Positions 1 to 8,017 of a DNA stretch of 49,258 nucleotides are shown piece by piece. Under the pieces are notes generated by a model. That model was not told the DNA's origin. It was given only the letters and a program-made list of their open reading frames with translations, and did no database searches. Where the stretch lies: contig JAFTRQ010000047.1 of the NCBI GenBank assembly GCA_017462125.1, forward strand, positions 1-49,258, written 5' to 3'. Positions within the stretch are counted from its first letter, which is position 1. Every line of letters starts with the position of its first letter. This DNA comes from Clostridia bacterium (lineage in GTDB: Bacteria; Bacillota_A; Clostridia; Oscillospirales; CAG-272). The translations under genes were made by a program, and so were the position numbers.

Positions 1-1
1 A

Positions 2-169
2 GTTAAAGTAAAAGAGGGCGAGTCTCTTGACAGCGCGCTCCGTCGCTTTAAGCGTCAGTGTGCTCGTTCGGGAATCCTTACCGAGCTTCGTAAGAGAGAG
101 CACTACGAAAAGCCCAGCGTAAAGCGTAAGAAGAAGTCTGAAGCTGCACGCAAGAGAAAGTACAAGTAA
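2..169 (+). CDS. rpsU: 30S ribosomal protein S21 (5' end outside window)
   Basis: The reading frame is open from base 2 and gives 55 residues ending at TAA 167-169. The visible protein has the S21 pattern: [13 protein letters not shown], then [22 protein letters not shown], and a very basic tail ending RKRKYK. S21 is a small 30S subunit protein that helps base-pairing of mRNA with 16S rRNA. Only a few N-terminal residues are missing, cut off by the window edge. A terminator follows within 25 bases, so this is the end of a transcription unit. Confidence 0.95.
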   Translation, partial: VKVKEGESLDSALRRFKRQCARSGILTELRKREHYEKPSVKRKKKSEAARKRKYK

Positions 170-190
170 TTGAACTTTTGACTATTTAAG

Positions 191-228
191 AGCAGACGGT
201 AGGGTTTTGCCCTTATCGTCTGCTTTTG
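191..228 (+). terminator. Rho-independent terminator after rpsU
   Basis: GCAGACGGTAGGG pairs, with small mismatches, with CCCTTATCGTCTGC across a short TTTTG loop and is followed by TTTT. It lies just downstream of the S21 stop codon. Confidence 0.75.
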
Positions 229-264
229 AATAAATAACATTAATTATTTTAAGGAGTATTCATC

Positions 265-528
265 ATGGATTTTCTCAAGAAGTTTTGGCCTATGTCTTTT
301 AAGAACAACGACAGCGTTGGAAATCTTATTGTAGGCGTTATCATTTATGTTGTTGTGGCTATCGTTGCCGGCCTTTTGATCGGTCTTGCCGCTCTTCTTA
401 CCGGTTGGATCCCTGTTGCAGGTGCGATTCTCGGTCTGATCCTCAGTGTACTTGGCTACGTTATCGAGCTGTATACTGTTGCAGGTATCGTTTTCAAGTT
501 CCTTGCTTATTTCAACGTTCTGAAGTAA
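265..528 (+). CDS. Small hydrophobic membrane protein, 87 aa
   Basis: The ATG is preceded by AAGGAG at 251-256 with good spacing. After a short charged N-terminus (MDFLKKFWPMSFKNND) the protein is almost wholly hydrophobic, with two to three membrane segments and glycine-rich turns (VAGLLIGLAALLTGW, VAGAILGLILSVLGYV). No enzyme motif is visible and I do not recognise a named family with certainty. The compact glycine/alanine/isoleucine-rich pattern resembles small membrane proteins of unknown role found singly in Clostridia. It stands alone between the rpsU terminator and a strong bidirectional terminator, and no promoter of its own was clear. Confidence 0.7.
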   Translation: MDFLKKFWPMSFKNNDSVGNLIVGVIIYVVVAIVAGLLIGLAALLTGWIPVAGAILGLILSVLGYVIELYTVAGIVFKFLAYFNVLK

Positions 529-545
529 TATACATAATACAAAAA

Positions 546-575
546 ATGGCGGCTCAAAGCGAGCCGCCATTTTTG
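546..575. terminator. Bidirectional terminator between convergent genes
   Basis: ATGGCGGCTC-AAAG-CGAGCCGCCAT forms a perfect GC-rich hairpin with A-run upstream and T-run downstream. It can end both the small membrane gene (+) and the PAP2 gene (-). Confidence 0.9.
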
Positions 576-580
576 TATTT

Positions 581-1270
581 TCAGTTCTTTTTGGAAAACA
601 GATTCTTTACGTCTGCCTCAAGCAGAAAATTACAGAACCAATTGTCTCTGTGCTTTTCAAGTGCTTTATAAAGGTAATAGATCAAGAAGAAGCCAAGATA
701 GGCACCGATAGCACCCGCGATGATACCGCCGATAATATCGGAGGGGTAGTGCACCATAATGTAGTTACGGGATGCACCCATCAGGAGAACGCAGAGCATA
801 GCGGGGATCCATACCCAACGGTTCTTTTTGCCCTGCTCACCGTTGAAGAGGCAGAGACAGAGGCAGAGCGCCAGCATTGCCGCCATGGCCGAGGTGGTGT
901 GACCCGAGGGGAAGGAATATTCGCTATGTACGTGTGCGCCAACGTATTCCCACCATTCTACAAAGTCAGCTACGCCCGAAGCATATGGGCGGGGACGTGC
1001 AACCAAGGGCTTGACGGTCACGTTTGTGACAAGTGCGGCGATGCCGATGGAGATCGCCATACAGATGCCGGATTTTCTTGTCTTGGCAAAAAGCAGAAGG
1101 ATTGCGGCAAGAATGAAGAACGCCATAGCTCCGTCTCCGGCGACGGCAAAGAATTCGGCGATGGGGGAGAGGATAGGATCTGCGACCGTAGCTAATTTGT
1201 GATAGAAGCCGAGGATCGCGTGATCGAAGCCTGCGAAGGCTGTGTTGAGCCATTGTGCAAAGGATGACAT
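581..1270 (-). CDS. PAP2-family membrane phosphatase
   Basis: Type 2 phosphatidic acid phosphatase family protein (229 aa), likely dephosphorylating a lipid phosphate such as undecaprenyl diphosphate, phosphatidic acid or PGP at the outer face of the membrane. All three family motifs are present in order: KPLVARPRP (K-x6-RP), PSGHTTSA, and SRNYIMVHYPSD (SR-x5-H-x3-D), separated by hydrophobic membrane segments. The chosen ATG at 1270 has AAAGGA about 9 bases upstream; a longer frame from 1288 has no ribosome site. It lies 23 bases downstream of the MFS carrier gene on the same strand, so the two are probably one operon driven by the promoter at 2556-2584. Which lipid is the substrate cannot be told from the sequence. 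Confidence 0.9.
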   Translation of the reverse strand: MSSFAQWLNTAFAGFDHAILGFYHKLATVADPILSPIAEFFAVAGDGAMAFFILAAILLLFAKTRKSGICMAISIGIAALVTNVTVKPLVARPRPYASGVADFVEWWEYVGAHVHSEYSFPSGHTTSAMAAMLALCLCLCLFNGEQGKKNRWVWIPAMLCVLLMGASRNYIMVHYPSDIIGGIIAGAIGAYLGFFLIYYLYKALEKHRDNWFCNFLLEADVKNLFSKKN

Positions 1271-1293
1271 ATTGACGGTTCCTTTCAAAATTT

Positions 1294-2517
1294 TTATTTA
1301 TTAATGAAATTTTTCCATTTCGGCATCGCGACAAGACAGCAGGCCGTACCAAGCAGGGCAATGATGCCCCAGATGAGGACGGTGATCTGCCAGCCGTAAA
1401 GCTCGGAGAGCTTGGCGATTCCGTAGGTTGCGATGGCAGAGCCTACGTAGGTGCAGGAATTGATGGCGCCCGAGATTGTGGAGATGTTGCCGTATTTGCG
1501 GAAACGCTTCGGCACGTGACCGATCAGCATCAGATTCACTCCGTGGGTGGAGCCTGTGATCAAGGTCATAAAGATGATGGCAACCGCCGCGCCTGTGTTG
1601 AACAGCACAGCGAGACAGAAGGCGGAGATCATAGCGATGGCAAAGATCGCCATGGCGCAGGCTACCTCGTTTTTGAAAAGCTTTTTATAGAACGCGCCTG
1701 CAAGGATAAAGGATACCATGGAAAAGACGGCGAGGGAGACCGTGCAAAGGATGCTTGCGCTGTTGCCCATATGGAAGGTTTCGGAGAGGAGCGAGGGCAT
1801 CCAATTTGTGACGCCGTCGCGAAGCATTCCCTGAAAGATGATTGCAAGCGCGATGAATACGATGGGGAAGACGGCCTCGCGAGGGAAGGAGAGCTTGGGC
1901 TTTTCAGCCGCAACAGCTTCCGTTTCGGAACGTTTTATTGCGTTTTCGTTGTAGGTTCTGTCCTTGAGAAATCCCCAAAGGATCACCGAAAAGAGGGCGA
2001 TCGCCGCGGAGGCATAAAGCACGAATTCCCAAGAGAGAACAGATATAATGGCAGGTGCCAACAGATAGACCGCTATCGTTCCCATAGAGGAGCCCAAGGA
2101 AACAATGACGGATGCCGAGCCGTAGGTCGCCTCGTCCATCGTGCTGACCATGATCTTAACGATGGGAGGCCACATCATTGCCTGAGCGAAGCCGTTGATT
2201 GTCCAAAGCACGCACATCATCGGGATCGATGATGAAAAGAACGGGAATATGATATTGATGGCGGTGGCGGTGATAAGCCCTGTGAAGATCAGATTTTGGG
2301 GCTTGATGCGGTCACCGATCCAGCCGTTGATGATCTGACCTAAACCGTAGGACACCGACATACACACAAGAATGATCGACAGAGCGGATTTTTCAAAGCC
2401 TGTGGAGGTGACTACCTCTTGTATAACCGCGGAAAAATTGATCCGCGTGACGTAGCTGGCGAAATATACGTAGGCGAAAAGCCAGGCAAGCCTTTTGCCG
2501 CATATCATGGGTTTCAT
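1294..2517 (-). CDS. MFS transporter, organophosphate:phosphate antiporter-like
   Basis: A 407-residue major facilitator protein with about 12 hydrophobic segments and a central hydrophilic loop (roughly residues 185-210). The start RLAWLFAYVYFASYVTRINFSAVI is typical of the GlpT/UhpT-like OPA branch, with a conserved arginine in the first helix. GQIINGWIGDRIKP is the loop 2-3 MFS signature. The partner gene is a membrane phosphatase, which would suit a pathway handling phosphorylated small molecules or phospholipid head groups, but the substrate is unknown. A consensus promoter lies about 40 bases upstream, divergent from the rhamnosidase promoter. Confidence 0.85.
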   Translation of the reverse strand: MKPMICGKRLAWLFAYVYFASYVTRINFSAVIQEVVTSTGFEKSALSIILVCMSVSYGLGQIINGWIGDRIKPQNLIFTGLITATAINIIFPFFSSSIPMMCVLWTINGFAQAMMWPPIVKIMVSTMDEATYGSASVIVSLGSSMGTIAVYLLAPAIISVLSWEFVLYASAAIALFSVILWGFLKDRTYNENAIKRSETEAVAAEKPKLSFPREAVFPIVFIALAIIFQGMLRDGVTNWMPSLLSETFHMGNSASILCTVSLAVFSMVSFILAGAFYKKLFKNEVACAMAIFAIAMISAFCLAVLFNTGAAVAIIFMTLITGSTHGVNLMLIGHVPKRFRKYGNISTISGAINSCTYVGSAIATYGIAKLSELYGWQITVLIWGIIALLGTACCLVAMPKWKNFINK

Positions 2518-2555
2518 TTGTTTTCTTCTTTCTGTTGTTTTCTTATGACAGAAGC

Positions 2556-2584
2556 ATTATAACATCTTAAAGTGATTTTGTCAA
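2556..2584 (-). promoter_or_regulatory. Sigma-A promoter for MFS-PAP2 operon
   Basis: On the minus strand, TTGACA (2579-2584 as tgtcaa) is separated by 17 bases from TATAAT (2556-2561 as attata), a full consensus match placed upstream of the MFS gene. Confidence 0.85.
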
Positions 2585-2686
2585 GATGCTTTCTTGCACT
2601 TTGCAAAAGAGACGTACGGTATGCCTGCCGGCAATTGCTTATTTTTGATCGATTATAAAAAAACAACGCTTTTTTTCGCCTTGTTA

Positions 2687-2715
2687 TTGACAAGATTTTT
2701 GAGATAAGGTATAAT
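2687..2715 (+). promoter_or_regulatory. Sigma-A promoter for rhamnosidase
   Basis: TTGACA at 2687-2692, a 17-base spacer and TATAAT at 2710-2715: a perfect consensus. The -10 overlaps an in-frame upstream ATG (2714), which therefore cannot be the translation start. Confidence 0.88.
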
Positions 2716-2755
2716 GAAATCAGCAGAAATATTGTTGCAACGGAGGTATGCAAAA

Positions 2756-5005
2756 ATGATATTTTCAACAAGGTTTGTCTCTGCAACACACGAAAAATCC
2801 ACTACAAAAAAGAACGTTGCCGCGCCCTATCTGCGCCGTACCGTAATCTTTGATAAGGTCCCCGAAAAGACCGAAATAACTGTTTGCGGTCTCGGCTTTT
2901 ACGAGCTTTACGTCAACGGAAAAAGAATAACGAAGGGACATATGTCTCCTTATATCGTAAATCCCGATCAGGTATTGCCCTATGACTCCTATGACATAAC
3001 CGATATGATGGTCTACGGAGAGAACGTTTTCGCTTTCATCCTCGGAAACGGAATGCAGAATGCATTCGGCGGCTTTATCTGGGATTTCCAAAAGGCAAGA
3101 TTTAATTCCGCACCCAAGCTTGCGTTCGCGCTTGAAATGACAGCGGACGGCAAAAAGAGCGTTATCGAGGCTGACGAAAGCTTGCTTTGCCACCCATCCC
3201 CCTTCTATTTTGACGATCTTCGTATGGGTGAGAAATACGATGCTCGCCGCGAGATTCCAAACTGGAATATGCCCGGATGCGATCTTTCGGATTGGACACC
3301 CGCCATCCCCGTTCAGACCGATTGCGGCGAGCCGATGCTTTCCTGCAACAAGCCTATTGTTGCCACGGGTGAAATGAAGGCTGTTGCTATCACGAAGGAG
3401 GACGACGGCTATCTTTACGATTTTGGCTACGATTGTGTCGGTCTTACCCGTCTTACCGTCAAGGGTAATTACGGTCAGCATATCCGTATCGATCACGGTG
3501 AGCTGATCATGGACGGAAGGTTCTCGCAGGCGAATATCGTTTTCCGTCAGCCTAATCAGCTTGGTGAGCCTAAATATACCCAGAGAACCGAATATATCTG
3601 TCACGGCGGCGAGACCGAAACACATATGCCTTCCTTTACGTATTACGGCTTCCGTTACGCTAAGGTAACAGGCATCACCGAGGAGCAGGCAACCCCCGAT
3701 CTGCTCACCTACGTTGTGATGAATACGGAGCTTGGCGACAGAGGTGACTTTAAGTGCTCCGATGAGACCTTGAATACACTTCAGGAGATGACCCGCCGCT
3801 CCACTCTCGGTAACTTCCAGCATTTCCCCAACGACTGCCCCCACAGAGAAAAGAACGGCTGGACAGCAGACGCGGCACTTTCCGCGGAGCAGACCATTAT
3901 GAATTTTGAGCCCGAGGATAATTACCTGATGTGGGAAAAGTGCATTGTCCGCGCTATGGACAACCGCGGCGCACTCCCCGGTATCGTGCCTACAGGCGGT
4001 TGGGGCTTTGCGTGGGGTAACGGGCCCGCTTGGGACAGCGTGCTTATCTATCTGCCTTACTTTGCCGCAGTTCTCCGCGATGATTTGAGGATTGCCAAGG
4101 AGGCAAGCGGCGCTATGCTCCGTTATTTCCACTACCTCAGAACAAGACTGAACGATATGGGGCTTCTTGAAATCGGTCTTGGCGACTGGTGCCCGGCAGA
4201 CCCTAACTACACCACTCCTCTCATTTTTACAGACAGCACGATTTCCTATGATCTTGCCAACAAGGCGGCTTATCTTTACGACCGTTTGGGTAAGACACTT
4301 GAAGCCGAATACTGCCGCGGCTTTGCAAAGGAAATGAGAACAGCGATTAGAAAATATCTACTTGAAGATGCCGAAACTATGCGCTTCAATAGCGGCAGAC
4401 AGACCGTGCAGGCGATGGCGATCTTCTACGGTCTTTGCGACAGCGAGGAAGAGAAGCAGAAGGCATTTGCTATCCTCCTTGACGAGATACACAAGAAGGA
4501 CGACCACATGGGCGTCGGTGTCCTTGGTGGCAGAGTGATCTTCCGCGTGCTCTGCGACTTTGGTTACGAGGATCTTGCCATCAAGATGATCACAAGACCC
4601 GATCAGCCTTCTTACGGCTGTATGATAGCCGACGGACTTACCACGCTCGCGGAAAACGTCCGCCATTCCTATGATTCCTTGAATCACCACTTCTGGGGCG
4701 ATATTTCGGCACTTATGATCGAGTATTTCGCAGGCATCCGTGTCAATCCCGATCTTCTTGGCGCGGAGCATATCAATATTGCTCCTGTTTTCGCAAGTCA
4801 TATGAGCTTTGCCGAGGCATATCACAAATCTGTTTGCGGCAGGGTTGACGTTAAGTGGCAGAAAAGTGGCGAGGAGATCAAGCTGACTCTTATTTACCCC
4901 GAGGATGCAAAGGGTTACGTCATAGCACCCATCGGATATACCGTCAACGGCGCGGATAAGGCAGAAGCCCGCAGCGGAGAGTTTGTTTTCGTGAAAAATA
5001 ATTAA
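2756..5005 (+). CDS. Alpha-L-rhamnosidase, GH78 family
   Basis: Predicted to release terminal alpha-L-rhamnose from plant glycans such as rhamnogalacturonan side chains or flavonoid glycosides. The 749-residue protein has the usual N-terminal beta-sandwich region (TVCGLGFYELYVNGKRI, then a jelly-roll part) followed by an alpha/alpha six-hairpin catalytic domain. The GH78 acid motif DCPHREKNGW carries the conserved Asp, Arg and Glu, and the C-terminal part has the family pattern SLNHHFWGDIS. There is no signal peptide, so it is probably cytoplasmic and acts on imported oligosaccharides. The ATG at 2756 has CGGAGG 10 bases upstream. A three-codon frame (ATG at 2748) overlaps this start. It is followed by uxuA, which has its own promoter. 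Confidence 0.9.
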   Translation: MIFSTRFVSATHEKSTTKKNVAAPYLRRTVIFDKVPEKTEITVCGLGFYELYVNGKRITKGHMSPYIVNPDQVLPYDSYDITDMMVYGENVFAFILGNGMQNAFGGFIWDFQKARFNSAPKLAFALEMTADGKKSVIEADESLLCHPSPFYFDDLRMGEKYDARREIPNWNMPGCDLSDWTPAIPVQTDCGEPMLSCNKPIVATGEMKAVAITKEDDGYLYDFGYDCVGLTRLTVKGNYGQHIRIDHGELIMDGRFSQANIVFRQPNQLGEPKYTQRTEYICHGGETETHMPSFTYYGFRYAKVTGITEEQATPDLLTYVVMNTELGDRGDFKCSDETLNTLQEMTRRSTLGNFQHFPNDCPHREKNGWTADAALSAEQTIMNFEPEDNYLMWEKCIVRAMDNRGALPGIVPTGGWGFAWGNGPAWDSVLIYLPYFAAVLRDDLRIAKEASGAMLRYFHYLRTRLNDMGLLEIGLGDWCPADPNYTTPLIFTDSTISYDLANKAAYLYDRLGKTLEAEYCRGFAKEMRTAIRKYLLEDAETMRFNSGRQTVQAMAIFYGLCDSEEEKQKAFAILLDEIHKKDDHMGVGVLGGRVIFRVLCDFGYEDLAIKMITRPDQPSYGCMIADGLTTLAENVRHSYDSLNHHFWGDISALMIEYFAGIRVNPDLLGAEHINIAPVFASHMSFAEAYHKSVCGRVDVKWQKSGEEIKLTLIYPEDAKGYVIAPIGYTVNGADKAEARSGEFVFVKNN

Positions 5006-5062
5006 ATATTAAAGAAAAAAGCAATTTTTACCCGAAAAAATCTCAAATTTCAAAAAACACCG

Positions 5063-5091
5063 TTGAAATGACGCAAAAAATATGCTATAAT
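5063..5091 (+). promoter_or_regulatory. Sigma-A promoter for uxuA
   Basis: TTGAAA (5063-5068), a 17-base spacer, and TATAAT (5086-5091) with an extended TGC just before the -10. Confidence 0.85.
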
Positions 5092-5141
5092 TAAATAAAC
5101 AACGCAAAAATCTCTAAAAATAAATTTTTCGGAGGAATTCT

Positions 5142-6230
5142 ATGCCAATGCAAATGACATTCCGCTGGTACGGCGAGGGTAACGATAAGATCAGCCTCTC
5201 CGATATCAAGCAGATACCCGGCGTTACGGGTATCGTTTGGGCACTTCATCACAAGATGCCGGGCGAGATCTGGGAAGAAGCAGAGATCGCAGAGGTTAAA
5301 CGCCAGCTTGATGAGTATGGTTTCAATATGGACGTAGTCGAGTCGGTCAACGTGCATGACGACATCAAAATCGGTCTGCCCACAAGAGATAAGTACATCG
5401 AAAACTACAAGCAGTGCATCCGTAATCTTTCGAAATTTGGCGTAAAGGTTATCTGCTACAACTTTATGCCCATATTCGACTGGACGAGAAGTAACCTCTT
5501 CCATCCCGTAGGCGATGGCTCAACCGCTCTCTTCTACGAGAAGAATATGATTCAGGATGACTACAACGCTATGGCGAAGTACATTCTTGACTTCACCGAG
5601 AAGTACAATATGTCCTTCCCAGGCTGGGAGCCCGAGAGAATGGCGAAGCTGGACGAGCTCTTCAAGGCTTATGAGGGTGTTGACCACGAAAAGCTTTGGG
5701 CAAACCTCAAGTATTTCTTGGAGGCTATTATGCCTACCTGCCGCGAGTGCGATATCAAGATGGCGATACACATGGACGATCCGCCTTGGGATATCTTCGG
5801 TCTGCCCCGACTCCTTGTGGATGAGAAGAGCATCGATCGATTCCTCAAGATGGTGGACGATCCCTATAACTGTCTGACCCTTTGCTCGGGAAGCCTTGGT
5901 GCAAACCCCGAGAATAACGTTGCTGACATCGTCAGAAAGCATTGCGACAGAATTGCTTTCGCTCACATCAGAAACGTAAAGCACTTTGAAAACGGTGACT
6001 TCTCCGAGGCAAGCCACAGAGATTGCGACGGTGATACAGGCATTCTTGAGATACTGAAGGCTTATCACGACGGTGGCTTTGAGGGCTATATCCGTCCTGA
6101 CCACGGCAGACATCTCTGGAACGAGGGACCCGGAAACGTCCGTCCCGGATACGGTCTCTATGACAGAGCACTCGGCATTATGTATATGCTGGGAGTTTGG
6201 GATATGCTGGACAGACTTGACAATAAGTGA
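5142..6230 (+). CDS. uxuA: Mannonate dehydratase
   Basis: Converts D-mannonate to 2-keto-3-deoxygluconate in glucuronate catabolism, a TIM-barrel metalloenzyme of the cytoplasm. The protein is 362 aa, the normal length. Family signatures are visible along its length: MTFRWYG at the start, WALHH, VVESVNVHDDIK, ICYNFMPIFDWTR, MAIHMDDPPWDIFG, CSGSLGANPENN, FAHIRNVK, and the C-terminal RPDHGRHLWNE followed by RPGYGLYDRALG. The histidines, cysteine and aspartates expected for metal binding are all kept. GGAGGA sits 6 bases before the ATG. It has its own promoter and terminator, so it is monocistronic. The fructuronate reductase gene that normally precedes it in the pathway (uxuB) is not in this window. 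Confidence 0.97.
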   Translation: MPMQMTFRWYGEGNDKISLSDIKQIPGVTGIVWALHHKMPGEIWEEAEIAEVKRQLDEYGFNMDVVESVNVHDDIKIGLPTRDKYIENYKQCIRNLSKFGVKVICYNFMPIFDWTRSNLFHPVGDGSTALFYEKNMIQDDYNAMAKYILDFTEKYNMSFPGWEPERMAKLDELFKAYEGVDHEKLWANLKYFLEAIMPTCRECDIKMAIHMDDPPWDIFGLPRLLVDEKSIDRFLKMVDDPYNCLTLCSGSLGANPENNVADIVRKHCDRIAFAHIRNVKHFENGDFSEASHRDCDGDTGILEILKAYHDGGFEGYIRPDHGRHLWNEGPGNVRPGYGLYDRALGIMYMLGVWDMLDRLDNK

Positions 6231-6246
6231 TCAATACACGAAAAAC

Positions 6247-6300
6247 ACGATCAATGGCGTAATGTCCATATGGGCACTACGCCATTGATCGTTTTCTTTT
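6247..6300 (+). terminator. Long terminator hairpin after uxuA
   Basis: ACGATCAATGGCGTA pairs perfectly with TACGCCATTGATCGT, and the interior TGTCC/GGGCA continues the stem to an ATAT loop. TTTTCTTTTTT follows. It also separates uxuA from the convergent Gx-transporter gene. Confidence 0.92.
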
Positions 6301-6310
6301 TTAGTTGCAT

Positions 6311-6826
6311 TCAGAAAAATTTATCGCAGGGGATCCGTTTGATCAACAGCGCGCCGCACAATCCCACAAAAATGCCGGAGAGTGTGCCTGTTACCGTCAG
6401 AACGATCATATAAAGACCGATCTGCGGTGTATCCAGAAGCACCGCGGCAACTAAAATCTGCCCCAAATTATGGGCGACACCGCCTGCTACGCTGACACCT
6501 GTTGGCGAGAGCTTATTGATCCTTTTCAAAAGACCCATTACAAGGAGGCTGAGGATCGCGCCCGCAATACTGTATGCCAGCGTTACCATATTGCCAAACA
6601 AAAACGACGCAATGAGGATCCGTACAAAGGAGACGGGCGCAGCATATCTGATGCCCAAGCTGTAGAGCAGGTATAAAATGACAACGTTTGGCAGACCGAT
6701 CTTGATTCCGGGAACCGCCACAAAAAGCGGGGGAAGCAGGAATTCCACGTAAGACAGCAAAAGCGCCAGTGAAGCTGTCAGCCCGACAAATGCGATTTTT
6801 TTGGTTCTTGATAGTTTGTTTTTCAC
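6311..6826 (-). CDS. Gx transporter family membrane protein (Hpre_diP_synt_I-like)
   Basis: A 171-residue integral membrane protein with about five hydrophobic segments. The pattern ALLLSYVEFLLPPLFVAVPGIKIGLPNVV followed by RILIASFLFGN matches the family often labelled heptaprenyl diphosphate synthase component I, now usually called the Gx transporter family, which resembles ECF-type substrate-binding subunits. The start is GTG at 6826 with GGGAG 7 bases upstream. It follows the NusG-domain-II gene by 11 bases; this pairing is common in Firmicutes and suggests a joint, poorly understood role, perhaps in quinone, prenyl or redox-related transport. Confidence 0.8.
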   Translation of the reverse strand: MKNKLSRTKKIAFVGLTASLALLLSYVEFLLPPLFVAVPGIKIGLPNVVILYLLYSLGIRYAAPVSFVRILIASFLFGNMVTLAYSIAGAILSLLVMGLLKRINKLSPTGVSVAGGVAHNLGQILVAAVLLDTPQIGLYMIVLTVTGTLSGIFVGLCGALLIKRIPCDKFF

Positions 6827-6837
6827 CTTGATCTCCC

Positions 6838-7245
6838 TTACGTGATGATATCGGGTTGATTCTTGTCATGCGAGCGGATCTCGATGACCACCTTGTTTGG
6901 CAAGCAAATGATACTTGCACCGTTGTGATGGATAGGATGGTGGGAGGAGCATATCCCATCCGGACAGCTGGCAAGCTGAACGTAAGCGGTGCCGTCCTCG
7001 ATAACCAAAATGTTGTAGCCTTCGCCGCTTTTGATCTCCACAATTCTATCCTCATTCAGCGAATATTCACCCCAAAGCTCACCGTCAACGGTTACGATTA
7101 CCGTATCTCCCTCGGTTCTGAAAAGAAACAGCGCAAGTGTTGCGATCAAAGCAACCAGCAGGAAAGCGGCTATTAAAATAATATCATTTCTTGCCTTTTT
7201 ATTGGGCAATACAGTATCGATCGTCGTTTTTTTATCTTTTTTCAT
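6838..7245 (-). CDS. Membrane-anchored NusG domain II protein
   Basis: A 135-residue protein with a basic N-terminus, one membrane helix (about residues 22-41, IILIAAFLLVALIATLALFLF) and an outer beta-rich domain. This domain has the NusG_II pattern: VTVDGELWGEYSL, then VQLASCPDGICSSHHPI and ICLPNKVVIEI. The CPDGIC-x4-H cysteine/histidine cluster is typical. The function of the family is not settled. It sits directly upstream of the Gx transporter gene in one operon. No Shine-Dalgarno sequence precedes the ATG, and a TTGACA-17-TAAAAA element on the same strand would place transcription start almost on the ATG, hinting at leaderless expression. Confidence 0.8.
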   Translation of the reverse strand: MKKDKKTTIDTVLPNKKARNDIILIAAFLLVALIATLALFLFRTEGDTVIVTVDGELWGEYSLNEDRIVEIKSGEGYNILVIEDGTAYVQLASCPDGICSSHHPIHHNGASIICLPNKVVIEIRSHDKNQPDIIT

Positions 7246-7380
7246 GCTTTTTTACCGTGTTGGTTGAATTTTGTCAAATCGAGACGCGGATAAAAATATG
7301 ACCACCCGATTGGTTGGTTATATATTTTACGGATAAGGAGCATTGCATCTCATAGCCAAAACAATTTTTCTTTTTTTGAT

Positions 7381-8013
7381 TTAGTATGCCTTTTCAGCTG
7401 CAGATCGTATTTCCTCGTAGATCGTGCGGATACCGCACCATAGGAGATAGGCGGCAACGATCAGCGAACCGATCATATCAAGCCAATATGAAACAGCGCT
7501 TTGGGGTGCGATCAGTACAGAGGCGAGAGCCACCGTAACGCTCACGTCAACCAAGGTCTTTGCGCGATATAGCCTTGCCTGAACCGCCAAAATGGCATTC
7601 GGCTCTGTTTTATTCAAACGTGTGTATTTTGTCCAGAATATCGAATTGGCGATCACGCCCAATACGGCAATCACAAGTCCGGGGATTACGTTGCCCTTGT
7701 TCTCACTCTGAACTGTCAGTGCAAGAACTGCCATTATAGCGCCCGCAAGGCACATCATTGAGCCCACGAAAATATTTGAACGGCACTCCAAGCGTTGTTT
7801 TTTTGTCTCATCGCAGATGCCGTTCTTCTGCGTTGCGGTGTACACGGCAAAGGACATAATGATCGCCAAAAGCTCGGCGCTTCTGCGCACAAAATCGGCA
7901 ATCTGAGTTGAACTTCTGCCTGCAATCAGCCCTAACCCTACAACCAAAGGACCGGGTGAGCTCATTATAATCGACCACAGGAGCGTTTTTGCTCCCGATT
8001 TCTTTTCTTTCAT
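7381..8013 (-). CDS. Cation-diffusion-facilitator-like membrane protein
   Basis: A 210-residue protein with five to six hydrophobic segments. The middle and end (ILAVQARLYRAKTLVDVSVTVAL, then YWLDMIGSLIVAAYLLWCGIRTIYE) resemble transmembrane helices 4-6 of cation transporters of the CDF family. The canonical HxxxD/DxxxD metal sites are not clearly kept, and the usual C-terminal cytoplasmic domain is absent, so it may have another role. GGGAGG lies 9 bases before the ATG. Its start is 4 bases after the stop of the polyprenol-kinase-like gene, so the two are translated from one message. Confidence 0.65.
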   Translation of the reverse strand: MKEKKSGAKTLLWSIIMSSPGPLVVGLGLIAGRSSTQIADFVRRSAELLAIIMSFAVYTATQKNGICDETKKQRLECRSNIFVGSMMCLAGAIMAVLALTVQSENKGNVIPGLVIAVLGVIANSIFWTKYTRLNKTEPNAILAVQARLYRAKTLVDVSVTVALASVLIAPQSAVSYWLDMIGSLIVAAYLLWCGIRTIYEEIRSAAEKAY

Positions 8014-8017
8014 AGCA

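Noticed and set aside
2765..4132. Long open frame of 455 codons on the minus strand inside the rhamnosidase gene
   Set aside because: It is the antisense shadow of a clear GH78 gene, has no ribosome site and shows no protein-family pattern.
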